Shown piece by piece: positions 1 to 9,419 of a DNA stretch of 64,000 nucleotides. Position 1 is the first letter of the stretch. Each line of letters starts with the position of its first letter. The notes under the pieces are model-generated. The model did not search any database, was not told where the DNA came from, and saw only the letters and a list, made by a program, of their open reading frames with translations. Made by a program: the position numbers and the translations under genes. The DNA is from VAZQ01 sp963744275 (GTDB taxonomy: Bacteria; Pseudomonadota; Alphaproteobacteria; Rhizobiales; Xanthobacteraceae). The stretch lies in contig CAVUSX010000021.1 of the NCBI GenBank assembly GCA_963744275.1, forward strand, positions 434,001 through 498,000. The letters are read 5' to 3'.

Positions 1-913
1 CGCGTCCCGACTGCAGATCGATGGCGCCGGTACGGGTCAGGAGCTGGGTGGGCAGGTGCTGCACCACCGCCACATGCGCCGGATCGGCGAGCGAGATCAC
101 CTCCAGCACGCCGTCGCGGCCGCAGGGGATGAAGGCGAGCTGGCGCCGCGAATCGTAGAGCACCGAGTCGGGTCCCTTGCCGATCGCAAGCGACGCCACC
201 TCCTTGCCGCTGTCGGCCGCCACCACCTTGGCGACGCCGTTGCCGCAGGCCACGATCAGGAGCTTGGACTTGTCGGCAAAAGCGAGGCCGGAATTGTCCT
301 CGCAGCCCGCGAGCTTATAGGTGGTCGAGACCTTGTGGTCCTTGACGTCGATGACGGCGATCTCGCCCTTTTGCTGCATGTTGACGAAGACGTGCCCGGC
401 GCCGTCCGCGGCCGGGAATTCCAGCTTGCCGCCGCCGACCGCGATGGTGCCGACGGCCTTGCCGGCCACCGGATCGACCTCGGTCACATCGCCGCCATTG
501 TGGTTGGCGACGAACACGTGCTTGGAGAACGGATCGTAGGTCGCGCCGTCCGGCGCGTCCCCGCCCGCCACATCGGCCACGATCTTGTCGGTTGCGGTGT
601 CGACGATCCGGATGGTCTTGGGCGGGGCCCGCAGCGGCACCACGCCGAGCGTCGTCCCCGGCACCACCACCACCATGTGACCGTTGCCGGTGCTGGTGAG
701 CTGCGAGACCTTGCCGGTCTTGACGTCGATGACGTCGGCGCCGTCGCCGCGCGTGCGGTAGATGCGGCCATGGTCGGCGTCGGCCACGATATAGTCCCAG
801 CCGCCGTCGGGCATCTTGATGCGATCGACGATCTTGTAGCTCGGGTCGGCGGCCAGCGCCGGCGCCGCGATGGCGGCGGAGAAGCCTAGGGCAACAATGA
901 GCATACGTGTCAT
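1..913 (-). CDS. Secreted YVTN-type beta-propeller protein (C-terminus outside window)
   Basis: An open frame runs from the ATG at 913 to the left edge without a stop (about 304 codons), so the protein is partial at its C-terminus. It starts with a signal peptide (hydrophobic LIVALGFSAAIAAPALA, then AD). The mature part is built of repeated blades with motifs such as DVKTGKVSQL, DTATDKIVADV, DPVAGKAVGTI and DVKDHKVSTTY, typical of YVTN/surface-layer seven-bladed propellers. Such proteins are usually periplasmic and of unknown ligand. A second family member lies at 15112-16191. An in-frame ATG at 904 is an alternative start. The long plus-strand frame over this gene is a shadow. The function is not known; the fold assignment is firm. 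Confidence 0.85.
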   Translation of the reverse strand, partial: MTRMLIVALGFSAAIAAPALAADPSYKIVDRIKMPDGGWDYIVADADHGRIYRTRGDGADVIDVKTGKVSQLTSTGNGHMVVVVPGTTLGVVPLRAPPKTIRIVDTATDKIVADVAGGDAPDGATYDPFSKHVFVANHNGGDVTEVDPVAGKAVGTIAVGGGKLEFPAADGAGHVFVNMQQKGEIAVIDVKDHKVSTTYKLAGCEDNSGLAFADKSKLLIVACGNGVAKVVAADSGKEVASLAIGKGPDSVLYDSRRQLAFIPCGRDGVLEVISLADPAHVAVVQHLPTQLLTRTGAIDLQSGR

Positions 914-1018
914 GGTGGTCATCCTCCAGATGGTTTTCTAAACGCACTCAGTCACGACTCGGCGCGGATGTGAATTTTCTTGTCGTGCGCCGCAACCCCT
1001 CTGTCGGCCAGCAAGCTG

Positions 1019-1864
1019 TCATTTCCCCCTCGTCTTGAAATAACGCAAATCCGGCGGCGGCTGATCCTTGCGGGTGGGCATCAGATAGCCGTCCGCGCTC
1101 AGCATGTAGCCTTGCCGGGCGATCTCCACATGCTCGTTGTGCTCCGCGCAAACGGTCTCGCGCCAGACCGGGCGCTCGGCTTGGGTGCGGCGGTATCTCT
1201 TGGTCACGGTCCAGGGCCGCGTCAGCGCATGGTCGACCACCGTCATCTCGTCGTACAGAAGATCGGGGTCGGCCGGCTCGCGGTAGATGCGCTCCTTGAT
1301 GACGGTTTGATTGTCCTTGTGGAACGGGATGCCGCTCGAGTCGAACACGCGCGGGCCCTTGAGGGCGCGGGTCTCGACCAGGAGGGTGTCGTTGCGGCCG
1401 TCGCCGCGCCCGTCGACCCACTTGCCGATGGAATAGCCCGCGAAGGAGGGCTCGATCTCGGCCGGCCAATCGCGGCCGTCGGTGAAGATGCGACGATTGT
1501 CGTGGATATGCTCGACCAGAATGTGGGTGGTGTCGGGCGTGACCACGATCTCCATCGGCTCATAAAGGTTCATCTGGCGCGGCATGCCGGGCGCCAGGCA
1601 CGTATAGGTCGGATCGATGCCCTGCCCGCCGGCGTCCTGGTCCCGGAGATTGGCTTCGAAAATGGCCTGGTATTCCGGCGTCAACGGCGCGCCCTGTTCG
1701 AGCCGCGGCTTGCCCGGATCGAATTTGACCGGACCGACCTCGAACCGGCGCCACTGGCCCCGCAGGTCGGGATAGCGCGTTTCATCGTACGCCTGCGCGG
1801 CCGCGCACAGCGTCAAGAGCGCGAACCCCAGCGTGATGGCGGCGATCGAGCCTCGATGAAGCAT
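1019..1864 (-). CDS. Secreted conserved protein of unknown function, 281 aa (paralogue of 28997-29902)
   Basis: A 281-residue protein with an N-terminal signal peptide (SIAAITLGFALLTLCAAAQA). The start is supported by GGAGGAG six bases before the ATG. No catalytic motif is recognised. Distinct blocks are RRIFTDGRDWP, GYSIGKW, NDTLLVET and VVDHALTRPWTV. The same blocks occur in the 301-residue protein at 28997-29902 (RRIFTDGRDWP, GYSIGRW, VIDHALTRPWTV), so the two are paralogues. A related relic sits at 27461-27580. It lies 105 bp upstream of the YVTN propeller gene on the same strand and could be co-transcribed with it. It is probably periplasmic; its role is unknown. Confidence 0.8.
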   Translation of the reverse strand: MLHRGSIAAITLGFALLTLCAAAQAYDETRYPDLRGQWRRFEVGPVKFDPGKPRLEQGAPLTPEYQAIFEANLRDQDAGGQGIDPTYTCLAPGMPRQMNLYEPMEIVVTPDTTHILVEHIHDNRRIFTDGRDWPAEIEPSFAGYSIGKWVDGRGDGRNDTLLVETRALKGPRVFDSSGIPFHKDNQTVIKERIYREPADPDLLYDEMTVVDHALTRPWTVTKRYRRTQAERPVWRETVCAEHNEHVEIARQGYMLSADGYLMPTRKDQPPPDLRYFKTRGK

Positions 1865-2231
1865 GCGCTCCTCCCCTCATCGGTCGCGAGATGCGCGCGG
1901 CGCAGCCGATGTGCCGTCGGCAGCGTGGCAATGCGCACCGTGGCAATGCGAATGTGATTGGGCGCCGGATAAAGACCCGGCCAGTCTCAAGCGATGCCTG
2001 CCGATGGCAGCCCTGCCGCCGATTGCAGTGAACGGGGAACCCGGCACATCCCGTCAGAGAGGCGGCTGGGGATGAGAATACACCAATCGGCCGCGGGCGC
2101 GATAGGGCGCGACACGCCGGGGGTGCGACACGCCAGGGCCGTCTCTCAAAGAAAGAGCGGCGGGGCACAGGCCCCGCCGCCTGTTTGCGATCGCTCGCCT
2201 GGCCTGCCCCGGCCTGGCCTGGATGACGAGA
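1865..2231. other. Non-coding gap of 367 bp
   Basis: No gene is supported here. The gap separates two minus-strand genes and holds the terminator hairpin at 2157-2180. It also has a 10-base direct repeat (GCGACACGCC, twice, about 2108-2132) and presumably the promoter of the 1019-1864 gene. Confidence 0.6.
2157..2180 (-). terminator. Rho-independent terminator of the NHL gene
   Basis: A perfect 10-bp stem (GCGGCGGGGC / GCCCCGCCGC) with a 4-base loop lies about 50 bp past the stop of the minus-strand NHL gene. On that strand it is followed by TCTTTCTTT. Stem, loop and T-rich tail all fit an intrinsic terminator reading leftwards. Confidence 0.8.
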
Positions 2232-3254
2232 CTACTTCTTGATGAACCGGCGGAGGTTCTTCGTGTTGGTATAGCCGGCGTAGACATTGCCGGCATCGTC
2301 CGACGCGACGCCTTCGAGCGCGCCCAGCTCCTTGGTCTCCGGAATGTAGGCGATGACCTTCTTGTCCTTCACGGTGCCGATCCGGATGCCCTGCCCGAAG
2401 CCCGGGTTGATCTTGTCGGTCGACTGCGAGTCGGACACGTAGATGATGTCGTTCTTGTTGATGAAGACGCTGCTCGGGCGGCCGAACTGCTTCCACTCGT
2501 CGAGGAATTGACCGTCCTGGTCGAAGATCTGGATGCGGTTGTTGACGCGGTCGGCGACGAACAGGCGGCCGGCGGAATCCATGGCCAGCATGTGGGGCGT
2601 GTCGAACTGGCCCGGCGCCGTGCCTTTGGTTCCCCAGGCCTTGATGAACTTGCCGTCCGGGGTGAACTTCACGATCCGGGCATTGGTGTCGCCGCCGTGT
2701 CCGTCGGCGACGAAGATGTCGCCGTTGGGCGCCACCAGGGTGTTGGAGGGCGCGTTCAGGAGATCGTGGCTCTCGTTGTTGCCGGCGACGCCGGGCTTGC
2801 CCAAGGTCATCAGCACCTTGCCGTCCGGGCTGAACTTGGTGACCGTGTGGCCCTTGCCGTTCTTGGCCTGGAAGTCGGTCGCCCAGATATTGCCGTCGCG
2901 ATCGGCATAGAGGCCGTGCGGGGCGGCGAACATGCCGGCGCCGAAATTCGCCACCACCTTGCCGCTCTGGTCGAACTTGAAGATCGGGTTCAGGTTGGAA
3001 TCGGCGCAGAAGTTGGTGGTCTCGCAGCGGTCGAACGCCCACAGGCTCTTGCCGTCGCGGTCGACCGAGAGGCCGAACACGGCGCCGAACTTGCGGCCCT
3101 CCGGCAGCTTCGCCCAGCCCTCGTCGAGCTTGTAGGGATTGGGGGCGGCATTGGGATCGGGTGCGCCTTGCGCGTAGCTCTTGTCTCCCGACATGGCGAA
3201 CGCCGCAATGACGGCGAAGCCGAGCGCAAATTTCAGCTCACGTTTCAGCAACAT
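2232..3254 (-). CDS. Secreted NHL-repeat beta-propeller protein, 340 aa
   Basis: A 340-residue protein with a signal peptide (to about residue 29, ending SYAQ). A six-bladed NHL-type propeller follows, with clear repeats such as APHGLYADRDGNIWATD and FVADRVNNRIQIFDQDG. The architecture resembles the propeller of peptidyl-glycine alpha-amidating lyase, but the substrate is unknown. GGAGGA eight bases before the ATG supports the start. The 338-residue protein at 39380-40396 is a close paralogue, sharing DPNAAPNPY and VADRVNNRIQIF. A strong terminator follows at 2157-2180. The promoter side faces a 14-bp tandem repeat at 3277-3330. Confidence 0.88.
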   Translation of the reverse strand: MLLKRELKFALGFAVIAAFAMSGDKSYAQGAPDPNAAPNPYKLDEGWAKLPEGRKFGAVFGLSVDRDGKSLWAFDRCETTNFCADSNLNPIFKFDQSGKVVANFGAGMFAAPHGLYADRDGNIWATDFQAKNGKGHTVTKFSPDGKVLMTLGKPGVAGNNESHDLLNAPSNTLVAPNGDIFVADGHGGDTNARIVKFTPDGKFIKAWGTKGTAPGQFDTPHMLAMDSAGRLFVADRVNNRIQIFDQDGQFLDEWKQFGRPSSVFINKNDIIYVSDSQSTDKINPGFGQGIRIGTVKDKKVIAYIPETKELGALEGVASDDAGNVYAGYTNTKNLRRFIKK

Positions 3255-3649
3255 GCGTTTTTCCTCCGTGGATGTCTTGGATCGTGGTTATTGGATCGTG
3301 GTTATTGGATCGTGGTTATCTTGGATCGTGCTTGTTTCGGTATTTACCAACCTGCGGCGATTGTAGGCTCCCTCAATTCGGCGGGACAACCGAAAAGCCG
3401 GTTCGGCGCATTTCCGGCCTGATCAATATGTAGGCAGGCAAGGCACGCCGTCCTCCCTCGGGCTCATGCTTCACGGTCGTGGGCGCCGCGATCTGGGCCT
3501 GCATCATAGCATGGTGCGGCATCGAGTCATGGGGTGTCCGGATGGATCGCGCCGCGATCCTGGCGCATACCGGAACACAGCCGCCGACGGCACTTGCGGC
3601 CGCGGCCTGATCCGGCGATCCTCGCACGCTCGCGGCCCGCGGAGGTCCC
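3255..3649. other. Divergent intergenic region of 395 bp
   Basis: The region lies between the leftward NHL gene and the rightward Bug gene. It contains the tandem repeat at 3277-3330. No ORF has family similarity or a convincing ribosome-binding site. It presumably contains both promoters. Confidence 0.55.
3277..3330. repeat. 14-bp tandem repeat (3 full copies plus a partial copy)
   Basis: TTGGATCGTGGTTA occurs three times without change (3277-3290, 3291-3304, 3305-3318). After two extra bases a partial copy, TTGGATCGTG, follows at 3321-3330. The array lies 23 bp upstream of the NHL start codon, where promoter or operator sequence is expected. Confidence 0.9.
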
Positions 3650-4666
3650 ATGAATTCGCGCATGACATCTCCCAAGAGGTTTTCCAAGGGGTTTTCCACG
3701 CTGGCCGCGCTGGCGCTGCTGGCCGCCGCCAGCGCTCCGGCTCCGGCCGCGGCGCAGACTTGGCCGGAGCGGCCGCTCACCATGGTGATTCCGTTCGCCG
3801 CCGGCGGCGCGGTCGACATCATGGGCCGCATCCTGGCGGCGCGTCTGGGCGAGGTCCTGGGCCAGCGGGTCATCATCGAGAATGTCGGTGGTGCCGGCGG
3901 CATGAGCGGGGCCTATCGGGTCGCGAAGGCCACGCCCGACGGCTACGAGTTCGTGCTGGGCAGCGTCGGCACCCATGCCCAGAACCAGTCGCTCTACAAG
4001 AAGCCGCTCTACAATGCGGCGACCGATTTCGCGCCCGTGGTGCTGATCGCCGAGACGCCTTTGGTGATGGTGGCGCGCCGCGACCTGCCGGCGAGCAACC
4101 TGCAGGAATTCATCGCCTATGCGCGGGTCAACCAGGCCAAGATGCAATACGGCTCGGCCGGCACCGGCTCCGCCAACCAGCTCGCCTGCGTGCTGCTCAA
4201 TGCGGCGATCGGCGTCACCGTCACGCATGTCCCCTATCGGGGCGGCGAGCCGGCCATCCAGGACCTGGTGGCGGGCCGCATCGACTATGCCTGCAGCATC
4301 ATCACGACCGCGGCCCCGCAGGTCCTGGCCGGGCTGGTGAAGGGGATCACCATCACCACCCGCAACCGCTCGCCGATCCTGCCCGATCTGCCGACCGCCC
4401 AGGAGCAGGGGCTCAAGGATTTCGAGGCCTATACCTGGAACGCCTTCTTCATGCCCAAAGGCACGCCCGATGCGATCGTGCGGCGGCTCAATGCCGCCAC
4501 CATCGAGGCCATGAACACCCCCGTCGTCGAGCAGCGGCTCAAGGATATCGGCGCCACCGAGGTAGCGCCCGAGCGCAGGTCGCCGGACTATCTCGGCAAG
4601 TTCGTGGCGAGCGAGATCGAGAAATGGGCGGGCCCGATCAAGGCGAGCGGCGCGAGCGCGGACTGA
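3650..4666 (+). CDS. Bug/TctC-family periplasmic binding protein, 338 aa
   Basis: Tripartite-tricarboxylate-transporter substrate-binding protein of the Bug family, which binds carboxylates or related small acids in the periplasm. The signal peptide runs to about residue 36 (APAAAQ). Family hallmarks follow: WPERPLTMVIPFAAGGAVD, GQRVIIENVGGAGG, PDGYEFVLGSVGTHA, THVPYRGGEPAIQDLVAGR and AFFMPKGTPD. A GGAGG box six bases before the ATG fixes the start. The next gene (4697-5688) is a close paralogue, so the pair is a tandem duplication. No TctA/TctB membrane gene is present in the window, so the transporter partner must be elsewhere or the protein acts as a sensor. Confidence 0.92.
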   Translation: MNSRMTSPKRFSKGFSTLAALALLAAASAPAPAAAQTWPERPLTMVIPFAAGGAVDIMGRILAARLGEVLGQRVIIENVGGAGGMSGAYRVAKATPDGYEFVLGSVGTHAQNQSLYKKPLYNAATDFAPVVLIAETPLVMVARRDLPASNLQEFIAYARVNQAKMQYGSAGTGSANQLACVLLNAAIGVTVTHVPYRGGEPAIQDLVAGRIDYACSIITTAAPQVLAGLVKGITITTRNRSPILPDLPTAQEQGLKDFEAYTWNAFFMPKGTPDAIVRRLNAATIEAMNTPVVEQRLKDIGATEVAPERRSPDYLGKFVASEIEKWAGPIKASGASAD

Positions 4667-4696
4667 TGCGATCCTCCTAAGGCAAGGAAAATCACC

Positions 4697-5688
4697 ATGG
4701 CGAGAGCAAACGTGGCGGCCGCATGTATCGGGGCGCTGCTGAGCGTGCCGGCCCTTTCAGGCCCGGGGAGCGCGCAGGATTTTCCGACCCGCCCCATGAC
4801 CCTGGTGGTTCCGTTCGCGGCCGGCGGCGGCGTCGACGTGAGCGCCCGCATCCAGGCGCAGCGCATGGGCGAATTGCTCGGCCAGACCATCGTCATCGAG
4901 AATATCGGGGCCGCCGCCGGCATGGCGGGCGGCGCGCGCGTCGCCAAGGCGCCCCCCGACGGCTACACGTTCGAGATCGGCAATGTCGGCACCCATGCCT
5001 ACAACCAGACCCTCTACAAGAAGCCGCTCTACAATGCGGTGACCGATTTCACGCCGGTCGGGCTCGCGACCGAGTCGCCGCGCATCCTGGTCACCCGCAA
5101 GGACCTGCCGGTCAACAATCTGCAGGAGCTGATCGCCTATATCAAAGTGCACCAGAAGGACATGCAGTTCGGCTCGGCCGGGGTCGGCTCCGCCACCCAT
5201 CTGCCGTGCGTGCTGTTCAATCTCGCGATCGGCGCCACCGTCACGCACGTGCCCTATCGGGGCGAGGGCTCCCGCCATGCAGGACCTGATCGGCGGGCGC
5301 ACCGACTACATGTGCGCCACCATCCAGACCGGCGCCGCGCAGGCCAACCAGGGCAGCGTGAAGCCGATCGCCATCATGGGGGCGAACCGCGTGCCGATCA
5401 TCCCGGCCGTGCCGACCACCGCCGAGCAGGGTCTCGCGGGCGTCGAATCGAGCGCCTGGAACGCTTTCTTTTTGCCCAAGGGCGCCCCCGAGCCGATCGT
5501 GCACAAGCTCAACAAGGCGATGAGCGATGCGCTCGACGATCCGGCCATGCGCAAGCGCCTGGAGGAGCTGGGGCTCGAGATCGTGCCGCCGGAAGCAGCG
5601 CACGCCCGAATATCTGGCCAAGTTCGTGCCGCAGGAGATCGCGCGCTGGGCGAAGCCGATCCTGGCGGCCGGCATCAGCGCGGATTGA
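4697..5688 (+). CDS. Bug/TctC-family binding protein, two frameshifts
   Basis: Tandem paralogue of the preceding gene (signal peptide ending GPGSAQ; WPER-like FPTRPMTLVVPFAAGGGVD; GQTIVIENIGAAAG). The reading frame breaks twice. The first break is near 5264, where one surplus base turns an expected YRGGAPAMQDL into out-of-frame sequence. The second is near 5595, where a surplus G follows VPPE. Removing both bases restores a full-length protein of about 329 residues ending ILAAGISAD at 5688. Either the gene is a very recent pseudogene or, more likely given similar breaks in core genes, these are sequence errors. AAGGA precedes the ATG. The 3' end overlaps the convergent VOC gene by 14 bp. Confidence 0.85.
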
Positions 5689-6532
5689 GCCGACCGTCGA
5701 TCGGTGCGGTTCCTGCATCCCTTCCGGATCGACAAGCAACGTCGATATAGACACCTTCAAGATCGGTGAGATGGAAATGGCCCATGGGGCACTGCTTGAA
5801 GACATCGAGCCGCGCCTTGCCTTCCGACCCATAGCCGAGCGGCTTCGTCCCCATCAGGGGATTGATGCCGATGATTTCGTCCATGTCGCGTTTGACCGCC
5901 TCGACGCTTTCGACCTTGAAGCCGAAATGCTCGAGTCGCGGCGGCTCCGGATCGTGACCGATGAAGTTTTCCATCTTCCACGGCAAGATGAGAAGCGTGA
6001 CGCGGCCGTCGCTGAGCCGGTAATTGCCGTCACTGCTTTGATTGGAGACTGAAAGCTCGTAGACAGTGGAGTAGAATTCGGCGCTGCGCTCGGGATTGGT
6101 GGCACGCAATGCTATATGATCGATGTAGCGCTGCGGCAGCTCGCCGCCTTTGTTTTCGGCAAAGATATCCTGCGCTTTTCCGGAATCCCGTTCGGCCAGG
6201 TCGTAGATGATCATGTCGTGATCCGCCGCGCTCCATGCCGCGTTCGGGCGGACCGCGGGGCGCTGGACCAACGGCAGATTGGGATCGAATTTCTTCATCC
6301 GTTCAATGGCGAGCGGAATGCTCTCGACTTCGAAACCAAAATGATCGAGGCCGCTGCGCCGCCCGTCGCGAAGCGGGATGTTGTTGAGGCCGATCTGGCC
6401 GTCGCCGACCGGGGCCGCGCGCGCTGGACGCTGCGTATTCGCCGCCTTCATTCCGAAAAGCGCCTGATAGAACCGGGCATTGATTGCATAATTCGTAGTG
6501 CAGATGGCGAGATGATTGATTCGGGCAAACAT
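5675..6532 (-). CDS. VOC-superfamily protein with two VOC domains, 285 aa
   Basis: Vicinal-oxygen-chelate protein (glyoxalase/extradiol-dioxygenase fold) with two tandem domains. The first begins ARINHLAICTTNYAINARFY near residue 3. The second begins YIDHIALRATNPERSAEFYS near residue 135. Each ends in a metal-ligand-like HFGFEVES or HFGFKVES segment. The start at 6532 is chosen over the upstream ATG at 6559 because GGGAGG lies just before it. The exact activity cannot be read from the sequence; a dioxygenase acting on an aromatic catabolite is plausible but inferred. No signal peptide, so cytoplasmic. Confidence 0.85.
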   Translation of the reverse strand: MFARINHLAICTTNYAINARFYQALFGMKAANTQRPARAAPVGDGQIGLNNIPLRDGRRSGLDHFGFEVESIPLAIERMKKFDPNLPLVQRPAVRPNAAWSAADHDMIIYDLAERDSGKAQDIFAENKGGELPQRYIDHIALRATNPERSAEFYSTVYELSVSNQSSDGNYRLSDGRVTLLILPWKMENFIGHDPEPPRLEHFGFKVESVEAVKRDMDEIIGINPLMGTKPLGYGSEGKARLDVFKQCPMGHFHLTDLEGVYIDVACRSGRDAGTAPIDGRLNPR

Positions 6533-6846
6533 CGGCGAGCCTCCCTCTAAGACCAGCACCCTTACGACTCCTGGTGGGCAGCGTCATACCGACGTCGGCC
6601 GAGAAGACGCATTGTCGTGATCATAGCAAACACGATAAGAGACGCAATCATACGCGCTATGTCTTCAGGGCCGGAAACTCGGCCTGAAGGCGGTTTTGGG
6701 GTTGCGGATCGATTCCCTCAGGGCTCGATTTGGAGCCTCGCGATTTGGAGCCTTCGCAATTCGAATTCTACCCGTTTCGGCGCGCCCTTGAGGCGCGGGC
6801 GCACGCGGCGCGCCTGACCCGACCCACGATCTAAACAAATCCCGGA
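6533..6846. other. Intergenic gap of 314 bp, lower GC
   Basis: No gene can be supported. The central part (about 6600-6780) is visibly richer in A/T than its neighbours. Near 6778-6817 there are facing GGCGCGCC-type palindromes that could form a hairpin downstream of rsmD. Confidence 0.5.
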
Positions 6847-7402
6847 TCAGGCCGCGCGCACGAAAATCAATTCGGTGTCGTCATAGCGGCGGCGCTCGAT
6901 CTCCTCAAAGCCCGCGGGCGGCTTGAAAGCCGCATCGGCCGCCTCCTCCACCACGACCAGCGCGTCGGGCAGTGAGCCATTTGCCGGCCTGCGCGCAGGC
7001 GAGCGCGCGCTCGGCCAGGCCCTGCCCATAGGGCGGATCGAGAAAGGCCAGCGAAAAGGGCTCGACCGGATGGGCCTCGCCGAGCGCGGTGGCGTCGCGC
7101 CGGAAGATGCGGGCGCTGCCGCCGAGCCCGAGCGCGGCGACATTGTCGCGCATCAGGGCGCGTGCCGGCGCGGCATCGTCGACCAGGAGCGCGAAGGCGG
7201 CGCCGCGCGAGAGCGCCTCGAGCCCGAGCGCCCCGGTGCCGGCGAACAGATCGAGGACGCGGGCATCGGTGACCGGATCCCCGTAGGCGTGCGTGAGGAT
7301 GTTGAACAAAGACTCGCGCAGGCGGTCGGCGGTCGGCCGGATGGCGGATGTTTTGGGGGCGACCAGCGCGCGACCGCGCAAGCGTCCGCCGACGATGCGC
7401 AT
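6847..7402 (-). CDS. rsmD: 16S rRNA (guanine966-N2)-methyltransferase RsmD, one frameshift
   Basis: Methylates G966 of 16S rRNA using S-adenosylmethionine. The N-terminus MRIVGGRLRGRALVAPK, the SAM-binding VLDLFAGTGALGLEALSRG and the catalytic FLDPPYG motif are all present. The frame breaks near 6968: after AGKWLT one surplus base must be removed to continue as PDALVVVEEAADAAF and end RRYDDTELIFVRAA at 6847. Corrected length is about 184 residues, normal for the family. The ATG overlaps the stop of the upstream rluB-like gene (TGATG), so the two are translationally coupled. The apparent single 544-residue fusion of both genes arises from the frameshift in the rluB tail. Confidence 0.88.
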
Positions 7403-8452
7403 CAGCGGCCCCGCGGCTTGCCCGCACCAGGGCCGCGGCCCCGGCGCTGGTCGCGGCGCGCGAGCTCCGGCCCGCCGAGGCGCTCGGCGTCGCGGCTGCG
7501 CTTCTTGTCCCGGTTGGGCTTGCGCTTGGGCGGAGCCGGCGCGTGGCGCTCGCGCGCCCGGTTTCGCGGAAGATCGTGCGGCCGACCCGGGGGCCTGCGG
7601 CGGCTGGCGCCGCTCCGGCGGGTGGCGCGCGGGGGCTTCCTCCGCCTCGGCCGGCAGCACGTTGAGGATCGGCGCCGAAAAATCAGCCCCGGAGAGCGCC
7701 GTGATGCGATCGCCCAATTGATCGCGCAGGACGCGGGTCTTGACCTCCTCGACCGCGCCTTCCGGCAGATCGCCGAGCTGGAACGGGCCGAACGATACGC
7801 GGATCAGGCGATTGACCGCGAGCCCGAGGTGGCCGAGCACGTTCTTGACCTCGCGGTTCTTGCCCTCCCGCATCGCGAAGGTGAGCCAGGCATTGGCGCC
7901 CTGCTCGCGCTCGAGCCTGGCCTCGATCGATCCGTAGCGGATGCCCGCGATGGTGATGCCGTTGTGCAGGCGGTCGAGCTCCTCCTGGCGCACGCGGCCG
8001 TGGGCGCGCACCCGATAGCGCCGCAACCAGCCGGTCGCCGGCAGCTCGAGCGTGCGGGCGAGCCCGCCGTCGTTGGTGAGCAGCAGCAGGCCCTCGGTGT
8101 TGAGGTCGAGCCGGCCGACGCTGATGAGGCGCGGCAGGCCCTTGGGCAGCGCCGCGAAGATGGTGGGCCGGCCGCGCGCGTCCGCATGGCTGGTCAATTG
8201 CCCGCGCGGCTTGTGAAACAGAAAGAGCCGCGTGCGCTCGCGCTCCCGCAGCGGCTCCCCGTCGACGGTGACGTGATCATGCGCCGACACATCGAGCGCC
8301 GGCGAGGCGATGGGCTTGCCGTTGACCGCGACCCGGCCGGCCGTGATCCAGGCCTCGGCCTCCCGGCGCGAGCACAGGCCGGCGCGCGCCATCACCTTGG
8401 CGATGCGCTCACCCGACTTGGTCGCTTGCGGCTGTCCGCTCTTGCCGGCCAT
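7402..8452 (-). CDS. rluB: RsuA/RluB-family pseudouridine synthase, tail frameshifted
   Basis: 23S/16S rRNA pseudouridine synthase. An S4 RNA-binding domain (RIAKVMARAGLCSRREAEAWI) comes first. The catalytic domain follows with the active-site segment VGRLDLNTEGLLLLTNDG (Asp catalytic) and REGKNREVKNVLGHLG. The C-terminal tail is basic and disordered (PKRKPNRDKKRSRDAERLGG), as is usual in alphaproteobacterial homologues. That tail is out of frame unless one surplus base near 7550 is removed. Once it is, the protein ends at a TGA that overlaps the rsmD ATG by one base. The start at 8452 begins just before the S4 domain. RluB versus RsuA/RluE specificity is not certain. Confidence 0.82.
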
Positions 8453-8553
8453 GATCGTCCTGCGCCCGGCCGGCACGCCCGTTCGTACCGGTCCATCCCT
8501 TGGATGGCTGGTGTATAGAGACCCGGAGGCCCGGCACAAGGTTTACGCTTCAG

Positions 8554-9000
8554 ATGCCCTCATCGTCCTTCATGGATGCCGCGCTGGCGCAGGCCCGCGC
8601 CGCCGCCGCCGCCGGCGAGGTGCCGGTCGGCTGCGTCATCGTGCGCGACGGCGAGGTGATCGCGCAGGCCGGCAATCGCACGCTTGCCGACCGCGACCCG
8701 ACCGCGCATTGCGAGATCGTCGCCATCCGGGCGGCCGCGCTCGCGCTCGGCTGCGAACGGCTCGGCGATTGCGACCTGCATGTCACGCTCGAGCCCTGCG
8801 CGATGTGCGCGGGCGCCATCTCGTTTGCCCGCATCCGCCGGCTCTATTACGGCGCGCCCGACCCCAAGGGCGGCGCCGTCGACAACGGGGTGCGGTTCTT
8901 CGCCTCGCCCAGCTGTCATCATCGTCCGGACGTCTATGCCGGGATCGGCGAGGCGGAGGCGAGCGCGCTCCTCAAGGGCTTCTTCCGCGCGCGGCGCTGA
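8554..9000 (+). CDS. tadA: tRNA adenosine(34) deaminase TadA
   Basis: Converts A34 to inosine in the tRNA-Arg(ACG) anticodon. A cytidine-deaminase-fold protein of 148 residues with the zinc ligands and catalytic Glu in PTAHCEI (family form HAE, here HCE) and the PCAMC cysteine pair. The start is put at the MPSSSFMDAALAQAR methionine; the Met at 8572 is an equally possible start. It is divergent from the rluB-like gene across about 100 bp that should hold both promoters. Essential in most bacteria. Confidence 0.92.
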   Translation: MPSSSFMDAALAQARAAAAAGEVPVGCVIVRDGEVIAQAGNRTLADRDPTAHCEIVAIRAAALALGCERLGDCDLHVTLEPCAMCAGAISFARIRRLYYGAPDPKGGAVDNGVRFFASPSCHHRPDVYAGIGEAEASALLKGFFRARR

Positions 9001-9136
9001 GGGCGGCGCGCCCTGACGGCAGCCTTCGTTATTCACAGCCGCGCGCGTGCCTCTGGGAATTTCGGGCGCCGACGCGCCCACAAGCGCGCCCTGTGTGCTA
9101 CTGCATAACGGCTCTCGTGCCATCCAAGGAGGCTCC

Positions 9137-9415
9137 ATGAACAGGTCATTCGCGTTCGCCCTCGGGTTGGTCTGCCTGCTGCAGGCGCCCGATTGCGGCG
9201 CGCAAGAGCAGCAGTCGTTCAAGACGCTGGTCGGCAAGGGATACGAGATCAAGAGCGTCGCCTTCGCGCGCGGCGAGAGCACCGACAACCGGGACTCGTT
9301 CCTGGTGACGCTGCAGAAGGACAAGTCGGTCGCGGTCTGCCTGTTCGCGGCCGTGAACTGGATCAACTTGAACAATGCCTCGCTGGATGACGCGCGGCGC
9401 TGCGACGTGCGCTGA
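9137..9415 (+). CDS. Small secreted protein of unknown function, 92 aa
   Basis: The start is fixed by AAGGAGG at 9126-9132, just before ATG 9137. A signal peptide (RSFAFALGLVCLLQAPDCGA) is followed by a short mature domain with SFKTLVGKGYEIKSVAF and DSFLVTLQKDKSVAVCLF. Three Cys remain, near the signal cleavage site and the C-terminus. No family is recognised with certainty; similar small exported proteins are common in Bradyrhizobium-like genomes. It ends four bases before the convergent patatin gene. Confidence 0.75.
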   Translation: MNRSFAFALGLVCLLQAPDCGAQEQQSFKTLVGKGYEIKSVAFARGESTDNRDSFLVTLQKDKSVAVCLFAAVNWINLNNASLDDARRCDVR

Positions 9416-9419
9416 ACCC

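Noticed and set aside
6905..8539. An apparent RluB-RsmD fusion protein of 544 residues
   Set aside because: A surplus base in the basic tail of the rluB-like gene hides its stop. In the true frame the stop overlaps the rsmD ATG (TGATG).
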